Shown here piece by piece: positions 1 to 8,977 of a DNA stretch of 64,000 nucleotides (the stretch's first letter is position 1; every line of letters begins with the position of its first letter). The position numbers were made by a program, and so were the translations under genes. Source of the stretch: Sphingobacterium lumbrici (GTDB lineage: Bacteria > Bacteroidota > Bacteroidia > Sphingobacteriales > Sphingobacteriaceae); contig NZ_SRZY01000029.1 of the NCBI RefSeq assembly GCF_006476045.1, forward strand, positions 124,001 through 188,000. Reading direction: 5' to 3'. The notes beneath the pieces were generated by a model. It was not told the origin of the DNA. It did no database searches and saw nothing but the letters and a program-made list of their open reading frames with translations.

Positions 1-2376
1 CGGTATTGCTTGATAGGCTCTGAAATTTTGAGATCCTGTCGTACCGACAGATCCTCTCACTTTCAACTGATCCAACCAATCCAGCTCCTTCATTATGCTC
101 TCGTTATGGATATTCCATCCAATACCAGTGGACCAGAATGGTGCAAAACGTCTCTTCGATCCAAATTGCGAAGAACCGTCAATTCTCCCGGAAAGGTCCA
201 TGAAGAATCGGTTATCGTACGAATAATTGACGGTAGAGGTCATCCCTATCGCTCTAGTTTCTGATTCTCCCCCAGAAGGACGGCCATTCTGCTGATATTG
301 CATAGCATTGGAGATATCATCTAGCCTTTCATTCAAGAAACCTTCGGCCTTAACGCCCAAACCGCTATACTTACTCGTCCTGATGTTATAATCCAGACCT
401 GCAGAAATCACGTTCTTACCGATAGATTTGTTATAGGACAGATTGATGCTTCCCTCCATTCCAAACGTTTTCGTTAATCCATAAGCATAGGAACCTTTAC
501 GGTACATATCCTCCTCTGCATACCCCGCAAAATCAGTATGATCGGCAGGTTTGAAGACATCTGTTTCGGAGATATTTTTCGTAACGCCCAGGCGTGCTCT
601 CATATTCAGGTTGTTCATGATGCTATAGTCCATCATAAAGTTATTATTGATAGCCAAACCATTACCTTTATCGAAAGCATTCAATGTGGTATTGTACAAA
701 GGGTTTACAGGCAACTGCCCCCATCGGTAGATATAGTCATATTCTCCGGAATTACCTAAATATTTCAATACGTTTCCATTCAGGTCATGCGTTCTCCAAT
801 ACGGGTTCATCGATGCGTATGTTCTAAACTCGCCATACTGGGACTCTTGCTGATTATTTGATGTAAGCATGAAATTATTCGAAAATTTAACCTTATTCAT
901 AAAATAAGAAAAGCCTAATGAACCATTCCAGGTATCTCTGGAAGAGCCTTTCATCGCTCCTTTAATTTCATTATACTGAACAGATCCCGAATAACGAAAA
1001 ACCTCATCCCCTCCTTCTAACCTTAGATTCTGCTTATGTCCTACCCCTACCTGCAGCGGCTTAGAAAGCCAATAGGTATCCACACCGCTATTCACCTCAT
1101 TCATCAGGTAGCTATAGTACCGTTGCAAATGCCAGTCAGCCTCTGGATTATTCGGTCTTCGATACAACCCCACACGATCTTCCAACAACAACTTATCTTT
1201 AGCATGCAGTAAATTATAAGCGGTTAAATCCGCGGCCTCCACGCTAACATCACTCCTATAAGAAATCCTCAACTTACCGGGCATCGGTGCTTTCAAGGTG
1301 ATCACAATAACGCCATTCGCTCCTCTAGAACCATATATTGCCGTAGCAGACGCATCCCTCAAGATCGTCACCATGTCAATCTCATTTTCGTTCATATCCA
1401 TCAGTCGCTGTAAAGAAGCCTCGAAACCGTCAATGATGACTAGAGGTGTATTGAGTGCTACATTCGTCATATCTTTCAACTCGTTGACGTTGGGGACACT
1501 ATTTGTCCCGCGGATTTGAATTTCGGGTAATTTGTTCGGATTGGATCCAAACACATTACTTTCGATGATATTCATTGTAGGGTCTATATTGTGGATCGAT
1601 TGTAGGATATTCCGAGTCCCGGCACTTCTTAATTGATCACCTGTTATTGTAGAAGCAGATCCCGTGAAAGTGCTCATTCTCTTATTAAAAATACCAGTGA
1701 CTACTACTTCTTCTGTAGTAAGCTGATCCTTTTCAAGCTTGACGATAATTTCAGAAAAGTCTTTAACAATTACCTTTTGTGTCTTAAAACCGAGAAAAGA
1801 AAACAATAAGACATCTCCTTTTTGGACAGCAATCGAGAATAAGCCATTATTATTCGTCACCGACACATTTCCCGTGAAGCTATTATCCAACTTGACAGTG
1901 ACTCCAGCCAATGAAACTCCATTATTATCGAGTACTCTTCCATTGATTTTTTCTTGCTGCTGCAGCTCGGCCGCTTTTATCTTGGCTTCATCCTTCTTCG
2001 GCACAATCGTAATGGTCTTATCCACTATAGAATAGATAAAAGGCTGATGCCTGAATAGAATAGTCAATGCTTCGTCAACGCTTTCATTTTTGAAATCAGC
2101 GGTTATGAGGTGTGCCTTTTTCAAAAAAGAACTGTTATACAAAAATGCATAATCGCTTTGTCTACGAAATTCCTTAATTACCTTTTCAAGCGAGACATTT
2201 TTAACCGACATTGAGATTTGTTGGGCTTTCACATTTGCAGTAACCTGGAAGCTGAAAACCAAAATCAGAATGGTGATAAGTTTCATAATTATTAGGACTC
2301 TAAATAGTTCGCCGAAAGATCGTTGTGGCTTACCAGATAAAGCCACAGACTCTTTGGCATGAAAATATAAATTCAT
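1..2376 (-). CDS. SusC/RagA-family TonB-linked outer membrane protein with STN domain, N-terminal part (runs off left edge)
   Basis: The frame is open from an ATG at 2376 to the window edge (792 codons, no stop), so the C-terminal barrel is missing. An N-terminal arm of about 30 residues precedes a hydrophobic signal segment (MKLITILILVFSFQVTANV) that starts at the ATG at 2286; that ATG is the alternative start. Next come an STN (secretin/TonB short N-terminal) domain (VKNVSLEKVIKEFRRQSDYA), a carboxypeptidase-like β-sandwich (INGRVLDNNGVSLAGVTVKL), then the plug with the SusC signature (TILRDASATAIYGSRGANGV). SusC proteins form TonB-dependent outer-membrane channels lidded by a SusD lipoprotein. 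The STN domain is the part that signals to a FecR anti-sigma factor, and a FecR/ECF pair lies just upstream. The substrate cannot be read from the sequence. Confidence 0.93.
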   Translation of the reverse strand, partial: MNLYFHAKESVALSGKPQRSFGELFRVLIIMKLITILILVFSFQVTANVKAQQISMSVKNVSLEKVIKEFRRQSDYAFLYNSSFLKKAHLITADFKNESVDEALTILFRHQPFIYSIVDKTITIVPKKDEAKIKAAELQQQEKINGRVLDNNGVSLAGVTVKLDNSFTGNVSVTNNNGLFSIAVQKGDVLLFSFLGFKTQKVIVKDFSEIIVKLEKDQLTTEEVVVTGIFNKRMSTFTGSASTITGDQLRSAGTRNILQSIHNIDPTMNIIESNVFGSNPNKLPEIQIRGTNSVPNVNELKDMTNVALNTPLVIIDGFEASLQRLMDMNENEIDMVTILRDASATAIYGSRGANGVIVITLKAPMPGKLRISYRSDVSVEAADLTAYNLLHAKDKLLLEDRVGLYRRPNNPEADWHLQRYYSYLMNEVNSGVDTYWLSKPLQVGVGHKQNLRLEGGDEVFRYSGSVQYNEIKGAMKGSSRDTWNGSLGFSYFMNKVKFSNNFMLTSNNQQESQYGEFRTYASMNPYWRTHDLNGNVLKYLGNSGEYDYIYRWGQLPVNPLYNTTLNAFDKGNGLAINNNFMMDYSIMNNLNMRARLGVTKNISETDVFKPADHTDFAGYAEEDMYRKGSYAYGLTKTFGMEGSINLSYNKSIGKNVISAGLDYNIRTSKYSGLGVKAEGFLNERLDDISNAMQYQQNGRPSGGESETRAIGMTSTVNYSYDNRFFMDLSGRIDGSSQFGSKRRFAPFWSTGIGWNIHNESIMKELDWLDQLKVRGSVGTTGSQNFRAYQAIP

Positions 2377-2453
2377 ACATTTGTTTTAAGTTGTTTACTG
2401 ATAGTATTAATTACGTAACGGTTTTTTTTATCTGTAAGCTTAAAATTTAGGCC

Positions 2454-2524
2454 GGAGATGTTGTCGCATCTTCGTCCTTCTTTAAGTTACTCTTTGGTTA
2501 ATTTCTGATCATATGCATCCTCCT
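2454..2524 (-). promoter_or_regulatory. Shine-Dalgarno-led micro-ORF and small hairpin ahead of susC
   Basis: On the minus strand a strong AGGAGG (2519-2524) precedes ATG codons at 2518 and 2512 that open a 4-6 codon reading frame ending at 2498 (MHMIRN or MIRN). About 25 nt further on lies a small stem, GAAGATG/CATCTCC with one G-T pair (2473-2467 with 2460-2454). Strong SD motifs are uncommon in this phylum, so a leader peptide/attenuation role is possible. It could equally be the remnant of a lost gene start. Confidence 0.3.
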
Positions 2525-2539
2525 CTTAGTTTTTGATTT

Positions 2540-3904
2540 TTATTCTCTTAATGTTGCCGGATTAATGGTTGGCTTAGGCAAACCAAGGGCAGCCATCTCC
2601 GGATATACGCTTTCTACTCCAACCATCCCCCACTCCTTAAAGAAGTCAGTTAAATCATGTCCCGAAATGGTACAAGCCTTTAGCATGAAATATCTTTTCT
2701 TCAATAAATCGGTATGATTATTAGGTAGTTCCTCTCTGGTTTGCTTATGCAATGTCTTATAAAAATTGTCTCCATAGGCCAATGTCAGTTGATGAAACAT
2801 GGCGAGCTTATCCACATTATCTTTATCAAAATCTCGGTCCGCTAGATTTTTATTCATATATGTATCGATATTATCCCATGCATTGTCTTTCTTATACCTC
2901 GGAGTCAATCCTAGCTTTTTCTCTGTGTATAAGCTATAAATATTCACTGTTACCTCCATCATTCCATTCCATAAATAGGCATTTTGCTGGTGATGGTGTC
3001 CTAACTCATGCCAAGTCCCCCAGCCACTTATCTCTGTTGCACTAGCAATTAATTGAGCCGCGTCGGTTTTCCTATAGATGGTACCGTAATTCGTAGCCGC
3101 CATATAATAGTCATCGCCATCATACTCTGTCATTAAATGATTATGCACATTTTTAATGTGTTTTGGTGAGGAATCATCCAGCCCACTGATTTCTTCTTCG
3201 TAATTCCAGATCCTGTTCATGACATCAAGCATGCCGTTCTGGTTCTCTTTTACCTTATCGTATGCCCTATCTCTGTTCATCACAATCATTATTTTATCTT
3301 TATACATTACGACATCAGGAACCTGATCAAATTCAACAAGCATTTTACGCCAAATGTCATTTGTCGTCTTACCTCCTTGAAAAAATGGTGCAGGTTTCAG
3401 GCCGTTGACAACAGAAACAATACTCTCACTCCCGTCACCTTCATAACGAATAAAAAGAAGTCCTCCTTTTCCTGTATTAATGGTATTGTCCCCGACCACC
3501 AGCGAGATGACCTGAGGCTGATATGTATATGGTGGCTGTGTTATTCTTTCCCGATTATAAGTTCCAATGATTAAAACCGGAGTTGTGTTCCCTTTTAGTC
3601 TTTTAACATTAACTTTAAACTTAGAATTTGGAGTAGCATACCATCCGATAGGTATAAAATCGGATGGGGCAAAAGACTGGTTTAAACGCACTTTTTCCGA
3701 TTCGGCAGATGTTTTACCTTGAACAACAAAACTACTATCAACATGATCATATATCGGATTACGTGGGGGCAATACCTGTTCCTCCCCGTCTTCCGCTGGA
3801 TCCGAGTTAGGAGTATCTCCCTTACTACAGGCAACGAGGCTGAATAGAACAGCTAAACAGATAGGTAAAAAATTTAAAGCTAAGGTTTTCATACTTTTGT
3901 TCAT
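2540..3904 (-). CDS. M60-like zinc metallopeptidase lipoprotein
   Basis: Predicted 454 aa. The ATG at 3904 (or 3892) is preferred over the upstream one at 3973 because it puts a lipoprotein signal at the N-terminus (MKTLALNFLPICLAVLFSLV then AC-SKGD, lipobox LVAC). The zinc motif HELGH with a downstream glutamate (HELGHHHQQNAYLWNGMMEV; H299, E300, H303, E317) fits the M60/enhancin pattern HExxH(x8-28)E. The segment before it resembles the β-rich N-terminal half of M60-like domains. Characterised M60 enzymes cleave glycoproteins such as mucins. The product is probably anchored at the cell surface. It lies between fecR (19-89 bp upstream, depending on the start) and susC, where usually no gene is found, so it may process the substrate of that SusC. 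Catalytic specificity is inferred. Confidence 0.78.
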   Translation of the reverse strand: MNKSMKTLALNFLPICLAVLFSLVACSKGDTPNSDPAEDGEEQVLPPRNPIYDHVDSSFVVQGKTSAESEKVRLNQSFAPSDFIPIGWYATPNSKFKVNVKRLKGNTTPVLIIGTYNRERITQPPYTYQPQVISLVVGDNTINTGKGGLLFIRYEGDGSESIVSVVNGLKPAPFFQGGKTTNDIWRKMLVEFDQVPDVVMYKDKIMIVMNRDRAYDKVKENQNGMLDVMNRIWNYEEEISGLDDSSPKHIKNVHNHLMTEYDGDDYYMAATNYGTIYRKTDAAQLIASATEISGWGTWHELGHHHQQNAYLWNGMMEVTVNIYSLYTEKKLGLTPRYKKDNAWDNIDTYMNKNLADRDFDKDNVDKLAMFHQLTLAYGDNFYKTLHKQTREELPNNHTDLLKKRYFMLKACTISGHDLTDFFKEWGMVGVESVYPEMAALGLPKPTINPATLRE

Positions 3905-3992
3905 ATTAGATTCGTAAAATTTGAAAAAAAAGAGACCATTCCCCTTATCAAGGAGATAACTCAAAATGCTCATAATTGATCTTTTTTAGGTT

Positions 3993-5183
3993 TTAGTTCA
4001 GCACCATCAACTTCCTTTCTGTCTCATTCATTTTGAATTTGAGATTACTCGTCAATTCAATCACTTTAAGGACTTCACCAAGCTTGACATTTCTAGGAAC
4101 TTCTCCATTAAAATACTCTTGTGGAATATTGGTGTAGTCCACTTTTACATCATACCAGCGCTCTATCTCTCTCAAAATTTCTACCAAGGGGGTATTGTCG
4201 AAAACAAATAATCCATCTTTCCATGCTATTATGGATGCCGGATCCATAGCCAAAATGGCAAGTTGATTGCTATCACGGGTCATACGGCTTTGTTGATTGG
4301 GTTTCAAAATCTTGCGATCCAGCACTTCTCCACCTTTGCTTACTGTCTCCACTTGTACACTGCCTTCCAATAAAGTCGTCAGTATCTCAGGTTGATTCGA
4401 ATATGCACTAATGTTAAAATGTGTACCTAATACCTGAACACGATGTCCTTGATTCTCAACTACGAAAGTCGACTTTATATTGCTCTGCGTTCTATTGGCA
4501 ACCTCAAAATATGCCTCTCCCGTGAGCTGTACCTTGCGTTCAGAACCTATAAAACGTGACGGATAAGTCAAAGAAGATCCTGCATTCAGCCACACCTTAG
4601 TACCATCGGCCAGTACGACCTGATATTGACCGGCATTGGGAGTTGTTATCGTGTTATAAGAAGTAATTAAAGTCGAATTGTCTGTGTCGCCAATACTATA
4701 GATCAATTCTCCATCTGCTGTCTTTCTGATCTCCATTCCTGACTCCTCAGCAAGCTTCCCCTGGGCTACTTCTGATAAACTAATCTTACGGCCATCTGCC
4801 AAAGTGAGTACAGCCTGATTTGAGCCCGGTACGATATCTAGTGTCAAGGCCAGATCCTGTGGTGTTTGCTGTCTTTGTGTCACCCAAACCCCCAAAGTGA
4901 GCACCGTGATAAGAGAAGCTGCCACCATCCATTTGACGAGTGAGCGTCGTGGTCTAGTGGCCTTCAAGCGAGCAGTGTTCCAATCCTCCAAAATCCCTTT
5001 GCTCATGTAGTAATCGTGACGATCTTGTATCTCCCGCCTTCTATCAACACTTTGTTCCATCCACGAACCCAGCTGTGGAAACTTCTTTTTCCACATAACT
5101 AGTTCCTCCTTTTCTTCGGGCGTAATTTCCCCGTTGATATAACGGTCTACTAAATATGCTATTCTTATGTAATGTTCATCCAT
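3993..5183 (-). CDS. FecR-family anti-sigma factor
   Basis: 396 aa. The N-terminal cytoplasmic part (residues 1-83) would bind the sigma factor. One transmembrane helix lies at about 84-101 (KWMVAASLITVLTLGVWV). The periplasmic FecR domain shows the usual signature (VVLADGTKVWLNAGSSLTYP, then GEAYFEVA), and a DUF4974-like C-terminal domain follows (FDNTPLVEILREIERWYDV). In this family the periplasmic part receives the signal from the STN domain of a SusC/FecA-type receptor and releases the ECF sigma factor. It lies 68 bp downstream of the sigma gene and two genes before an STN-bearing SusC, so the three parts of such a cascade are together. Confidence 0.93.
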   Translation of the reverse strand: MDEHYIRIAYLVDRYINGEITPEEKEELVMWKKKFPQLGSWMEQSVDRRREIQDRHDYYMSKGILEDWNTARLKATRPRRSLVKWMVAASLITVLTLGVWVTQRQQTPQDLALTLDIVPGSNQAVLTLADGRKISLSEVAQGKLAEESGMEIRKTADGELIYSIGDTDNSTLITSYNTITTPNAGQYQVVLADGTKVWLNAGSSLTYPSRFIGSERKVQLTGEAYFEVANRTQSNIKSTFVVENQGHRVQVLGTHFNISAYSNQPEILTTLLEGSVQVETVSKGGEVLDRKILKPNQQSRMTRDSNQLAILAMDPASIIAWKDGLFVFDNTPLVEILREIERWYDVKVDYTNIPQEYFNGEVPRNVKLGEVLKVIELTSNLKFKMNETERKLMVLN

Positions 5184-5251
5184 GTTTATGGTACTCAGCT
5201 ACTGGTTATATCATAAAGACACGTTGAGCGGTAAAAAGGATGAAAGAAAAA

Positions 5252-5797
5252 TTAAAAAAATAAAAAAAAGGATTTCACGGTCCGCATCTTTGGGACAAGA
5301 TGCTTTCTCAAAAGTTCTACAGCACGTCTTTTATGGGTTTTGACCGTATTAATAGAGGTTTCTGTCAATTCTGCAGCCTCTTGGTTAGACTTCTCTTCCA
5401 GAAAAGTAAGTTTACATATCTGCTGACATGCGGCTGGCAAAGTTTCTATAGCAGCATGCAATTCGCGTATCGATTCACCATAGATCAATGCATCTAAGAT
5501 ATTCTCCTCCCACTGCACCTCCTCCGCAACTGTGCGCTCTTGATAACGTTCGGCCACCTCTTCCCTTCTCAGATAATTCAACGAAGAATTCTTGACCATG
5601 GTATATAAATAGGATTTGACCCGATGCTCTTCAGCAGGAAGATGATAATTACTCTCCAATAACTTGACAAATACGTCTTGCACAATATCTCGTCCTGTCT
5701 CCTCACAACGAACGATTCGCCAAGAGAACTCGATAAGTCCAAAATAATATGCGTCAAATACTTTCTTTATCTCATTTTCTGATATAGACTTAGGCAT
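5252..5797 (-). CDS. ECF RNA polymerase sigma-70 factor, Bacteroidota expansion type
   Basis: 181 aa, within the normal range for ECF sigma factors. Region 2 is at about 10-75 (FSWRIVRCEETGRDIVQDVFVKL without a break, then VKSYLYTMVKNSSLNYLRR). Region 4 with its helix-turn-helix is at about 110-170 (LPAACQQICKLTFLEEKSNQ, then EAAELTETSINTVKTHKRRA). It is the first gene of a minus-strand cluster with fecR, the M60-like peptidase and susC, and probably directs transcription of the susC locus when its substrate is present. The product ends in a short hydrophobic KSFFLFF tail. Confidence 0.93.
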   Translation of the reverse strand: MPKSISENEIKKVFDAYYFGLIEFSWRIVRCEETGRDIVQDVFVKLLESNYHLPAEEHRVKSYLYTMVKNSSLNYLRREEVAERYQERTVAEEVQWEENILDALIYGESIRELHAAIETLPAACQQICKLTFLEEKSNQEAAELTETSINTVKTHKRRAVELLRKHLVPKMRTVKSFFLFF

Positions 5798-6053
5798 GAG
5801 TAATCATATTTTTGGATTTATTGTTTTTATATTTGATTGCTAAAAGTAAGCCCAAGGTATATATTAATATTGTAATATCCAACACATGTAATAACAACTG
5901 ACCTCTACCTTCAACCATATCGATTACTTAAGTCTTACAACAAAAACCGAATGAATATTATAGATAAATTGACTAACTGTACCATTCAAGACTGCATGAA
6001 TTAGAAAACAGAAGTAAAAATTGAACCTGTCAAGTTTTTTCAGGAAGTTTAGC

Positions 6054-6061
6054 TAACTTTG
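6054..6061 (+). promoter_or_regulatory. Bacteroidota -7 box TAACTTTG for the DEAD-like gene
   Basis: TAACTTTG matches TAnnTTTG and predicts a start of transcription near 6066, 25 nt before the GTG at 6091. The -33 element is poor (a T-run near 6035). The rest of 5798-6090, between divergent genes, shows nothing else recognisable. Confidence 0.5.
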
Positions 6062-6090
6062 TAGATTCGTATTCATTTAAATATTCGCCA

Positions 6091-7365
6091 GTGTCCTTAG
6101 ATAAATTAAAGCTTAGTAAACGTCTTCATACATCCATGAATGACCTAGGCTATATTACAGCAAAAGAAATCCAGTTAAAATCACTCTCTCGAATAATCGG
6201 TGGCCATAGCATTATTGGCATTGCACCTGAAGGAGCTGGAAAAACAACGACATACGTTATCGGGGTATTGATGCGCTTAAAATATACGCAAGATGAGGCT
6301 CCCAAAGTCTTAATTTTAGCGCCTAATGAAGAAAGAATTACTGAAATAGTTGATCGTTTTCTGACCATCAGCAAGAATAAGAACCTCCATATTATAGGAC
6401 TCAAAGCGAGTGGGAGCATAGAAGAAGAGATCGAAAATCTGGTCCGTGGGGTAGACATTGTAGTAGCAACTCCAAACCGTGCTCGGGCTATATACCTAAA
6501 ATTAGGGCTTAATTTAAATCGTATTCAGACCTTCATCATTGATGATGCAGAAGAAATAGTGAAGCAAGGAATGCAAACTCCTGTAAGAGAACTAGCACAA
6601 AGCTGTGGAAAAGTCCAGTATTTAGCATTTAGTACTGTCGACCATGAAAAATTGCATTTGATGATCGATGACTTTATGCCTTTTGCTACACTGATTGAGA
6701 CAGAAGACCTTGGTGATAAAATATCTGAAACACATGAACTCATGTTATATCAGGTCCCTAATTTTACTACGAAAATCAATTTGTTAAATGTGTTGATGAG
6801 AGACGATGATGTATTTGATAAAGTGGCGGTATTTGTGAATAGCCGACTTACTGCACAAAAACTTAGTCAAAGTCTACATGCTAAAGATGGAGAAGTTGCA
6901 GTCTTAAACCCTTTACTTCATGAGGATGCAGGTATTGATGATATCAACGATTTTAAGCAGATCCCCGAATGTCGAATACTCATTATTGCAAACGAAGGCA
7001 CAAATGATATTGATTTAAGTGGGATTCCTTTTATATTTCATTTTGAAGTACCGGAAAATAGAGAAGTGTTTGTGCAACATGTCGAAAAAACTTCAAATGA
7101 TGAAGTTATAGCGATTACATTTGCGACAGATCTTGAACTTCCGGCACTCAAAAAAATAGAACAGTCTTTGGGAAAGAAAATCCCTGTGATGCCTCTACCG
7201 GATGATCTCATTGTCTATCGCCCACCCAATACTCCAAAAGAAAAGATTGAAGTGGACGAGTCGCTAGGTGGAGCTTTTCATAAAAAGAAAGAAAGCAATA
7301 GCAAAAATTACAACCTCGGTGCTGGGGTAAAAGCCAAAATGACACGGAAGAATAAGAAAAGATAA
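6091..7365 (+). CDS. DEAD/DEAH-box helicase-like protein with degenerate motifs
   Basis: 424 aa with a GTG start, 25 nt after a plausible transcription start; the next ATG is codon 16. The two-RecA-domain outline of a DEAD-box RNA helicase is visible: a Q-like motif (TAKEIQLKSL), a Walker A (APEGAGKTT), motif Ib (ATPNRAR), then motif II as IDDAEE instead of DEAD and motif III as FST instead of SAT. The C-terminal domain has lost the arginines of motif VI (HRIGRTGR is here QHVEKTSN), and motif V reads TNDIDL. The tail is Lys/Asn-rich and basic (about 395-424), as in RNA-binding helicases. ATP hydrolysis and unwinding may be weak or absent, so an RNA-binding or ribosome-assembly scaffold role is possible. 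Confidence 0.75.
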   Translation: MSLDKLKLSKRLHTSMNDLGYITAKEIQLKSLSRIIGGHSIIGIAPEGAGKTTTYVIGVLMRLKYTQDEAPKVLILAPNEERITEIVDRFLTISKNKNLHIIGLKASGSIEEEIENLVRGVDIVVATPNRARAIYLKLGLNLNRIQTFIIDDAEEIVKQGMQTPVRELAQSCGKVQYLAFSTVDHEKLHLMIDDFMPFATLIETEDLGDKISETHELMLYQVPNFTTKINLLNVLMRDDDVFDKVAVFVNSRLTAQKLSQSLHAKDGEVAVLNPLLHEDAGIDDINDFKQIPECRILIIANEGTNDIDLSGIPFIFHFEVPENREVFVQHVEKTSNDEVIAITFATDLELPALKKIEQSLGKKIPVMPLPDDLIVYRPPNTPKEKIEVDESLGGAFHKKKESNSKNYNLGAGVKAKMTRKNKKR

Positions 7366-7476
7366 TATCATAAAAACCAATTTTTCCAATTGTATAAAAT
7401 TCACCATTCTATAAATCATGTATAATTCACTATTTTTAATTAATTTAGTTGTCTGCCACTTCAATTTTTAACGTTC

Positions 7477-8334
7477 ATGAAAGATAAGTTAATACTTTGT
7501 ATTGATATCGGAGGTACACATATAGCTGCTGCAGCTGTACAAAAAACGGATGAAAAAATTTCACCTGTAGCTGACGCAAAGGGAGAAGTAGATAGCTCCG
7601 CTGACCGAAATGCTATACTAAACCAATGGGAACAAACGATCAATCAAGTTTGGGATTCAAGCTTGCATAAAATAGATGCTATACTCTTTTCCATGCCCGG
7701 CCCTTTTGATTATAAAAACGGAATCTGCTTAATGGATGGTATGCATAAATATCAGGCATTGCTCAACATGGACATCAAATCTTATTTTGCAAAGAAATAT
7801 GATGTTTTGCCTAACAATATACAGTTTGTGAATGATGCTGAGGCTTTTCTCTTAGGAGAAATACATCATTACGGTTTGCAAAAGAAACAAATTGTCGGGC
7901 TAAGTATAGGAACTGGTCTGGGATCAGCCTTTTACAACGGAATCGAGGTAAAGGGGCTAAATTACGGATCGGCCCCCTTTCGTGAGGGAATCTCTGAAGA
8001 TTATATGTCGACTCGGGGTATTTTGTCCTTCCTTCGACATGAGGGTGTGGATGGAATTCCAAATGTCAAAGCTTTAATAGAAACTGAAGATTTAAAACAA
8101 CAAAGCGATGCGGCCTTCTACTTTCTGTCGGAAGCTTTGCTGGAGTTTATAGAAATTTATGTTCTGCCACTAAAACCTGATGCCATTATCTTAGGGGGAA
8201 ATATAGCGAAATCGCATAACAGATTTCTACCATCGGTAAGGAAGGGAATTGATATTCCTATCCTCGAAGCATCATTTAACGAATGGAATTTATTTTTTGG
8301 ATTAGCATCCACTATTCCTGTTCATCTTGCCTAA
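7477..8334 (+). CDS. ROK-family protein (sugar kinase-like)
   Basis: 285 aa, ROK-kinase size. It has the N-terminal phosphate-binding loop (CIDIGGTH, residues 9-14), a catalytic-type Asn-Asp (FVNDAEAFLLGE), the second phosphate loop (GLSIGTGLGSAF) and a C-terminal LGGNIAKS. The zinc motif CxCGxxGCxE of classical ROK glucokinases and repressors is missing, and there is no N-terminal HTH, so it is a kinase-type rather than a regulator-type ROK. The substrate (glucose, N-acetylmannosamine, other) is not determined. Its last codons form one arm of a long hairpin with the following DNA. Confidence 0.85.
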   Translation: MKDKLILCIDIGGTHIAAAAVQKTDEKISPVADAKGEVDSSADRNAILNQWEQTINQVWDSSLHKIDAILFSMPGPFDYKNGICLMDGMHKYQALLNMDIKSYFAKKYDVLPNNIQFVNDAEAFLLGEIHHYGLQKKQIVGLSIGTGLGSAFYNGIEVKGLNYGSAPFREGISEDYMSTRGILSFLRHEGVDGIPNVKALIETEDLKQQSDAAFYFLSEALLEFIEIYVLPLKPDAIILGGNIAKSHNRFLPSVRKGIDIPILEASFNEWNLFFGLASTIPVHLA

Positions 8335-8357
8335 GGCGAGATGAACAGGAATAGTGG
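8309..8357. terminator. 23-bp hairpin with the stop codon as its loop, between convergent genes
   Basis: 8309-8331 and 8335-8357 are inverted copies (23 bp, one G-T pair). The three-base loop at 8332-8334 is exactly the TAA stop of the ROK gene. The convergent DUF1801 gene ends 10 bp away. No long T-run follows, but position and stability suggest a bidirectional terminator. Confidence 0.6.
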
Positions 8358-8366
8358 ATTTCAGTC

Positions 8367-8792
8367 TTAATGCTTTCCATATTTTGATTGTAGAAAATAA
8401 ATGGTTTCTTTTATCATCATTTTCAAAACGGCTTGATCAATGTCAGATAATTTTTTAACATAAATACAGGCTTTCCCCATTTTAAACTTTCCGAGATCTT
8501 TAAGCAGGTGTGCATGTTCCTCCCCCCCCAAAGAAACATATAGAGAAATTGCTGCTTTTCTTGGAGAAAAGCCAATAAGAGGAGCATCGCCTTCGTGCCC
8601 ACTTTGATATTTGTAATGATAGTTCCCGAATCCAATAATAGAGGGACCCCACATTTTGGGTTCATAGCCAGACAAATCCTTCATCAGCTTTATAAGTTCA
8701 AAACTATCTTTCCGTTTTTGTTCAGTATCCGCAAAAGAGTGAATAAACTCTTCAACATCTTTATCGGTTTCTGTAGTTTTATTTTTTGCCAT
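8367..8792 (-). CDS. DUF1801 (YdhG-like) family protein
   Basis: 141 aa. It follows the DUF1801 pattern: an N-terminal helical stretch (DVEEFIHSFADTEQKRKDSF), then PKMWGPSIIGFGNYHYKY, then GFSPRKAAISLYV. These are small cytosolic α/β proteins of unknown biochemical function, sometimes near phosphotransfer or stress genes. It is a single gene facing the ROK gene, with no operon partner. Confidence 0.85.
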   Translation of the reverse strand: MAKNKTTETDKDVEEFIHSFADTEQKRKDSFELIKLMKDLSGYEPKMWGPSIIGFGNYHYKYQSGHEGDAPLIGFSPRKAAISLYVSLGGEEHAHLLKDLGKFKMGKACIYVKKLSDIDQAVLKMMIKETIYFLQSKYGKH

Positions 8793-8977
8793 TGTTTATT
8801 TGTATTTATCATTCGATCCGACACCTTGCAATATCCACATGGGTTTTATTTCTTCAACATGCTTTATTTTAAGCAACGAAAATGATTATTTTTATCCTTA
8901 TTTTATTCTTTCCATTACTTCGTAAACGCACAAACTCGGTCATCAAGACGTGTGGAGAAATTAACACCATACCCGGC

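Noticed and set aside
1739-2035. 98-codon plus-strand frame opposite the susC gene.
   Set aside because: It is the complement of a clear SusC coding region and has no own signals; the same holds for the other long antisense frames, such as those opposite dnaE, lysS and the PKD-like gene.
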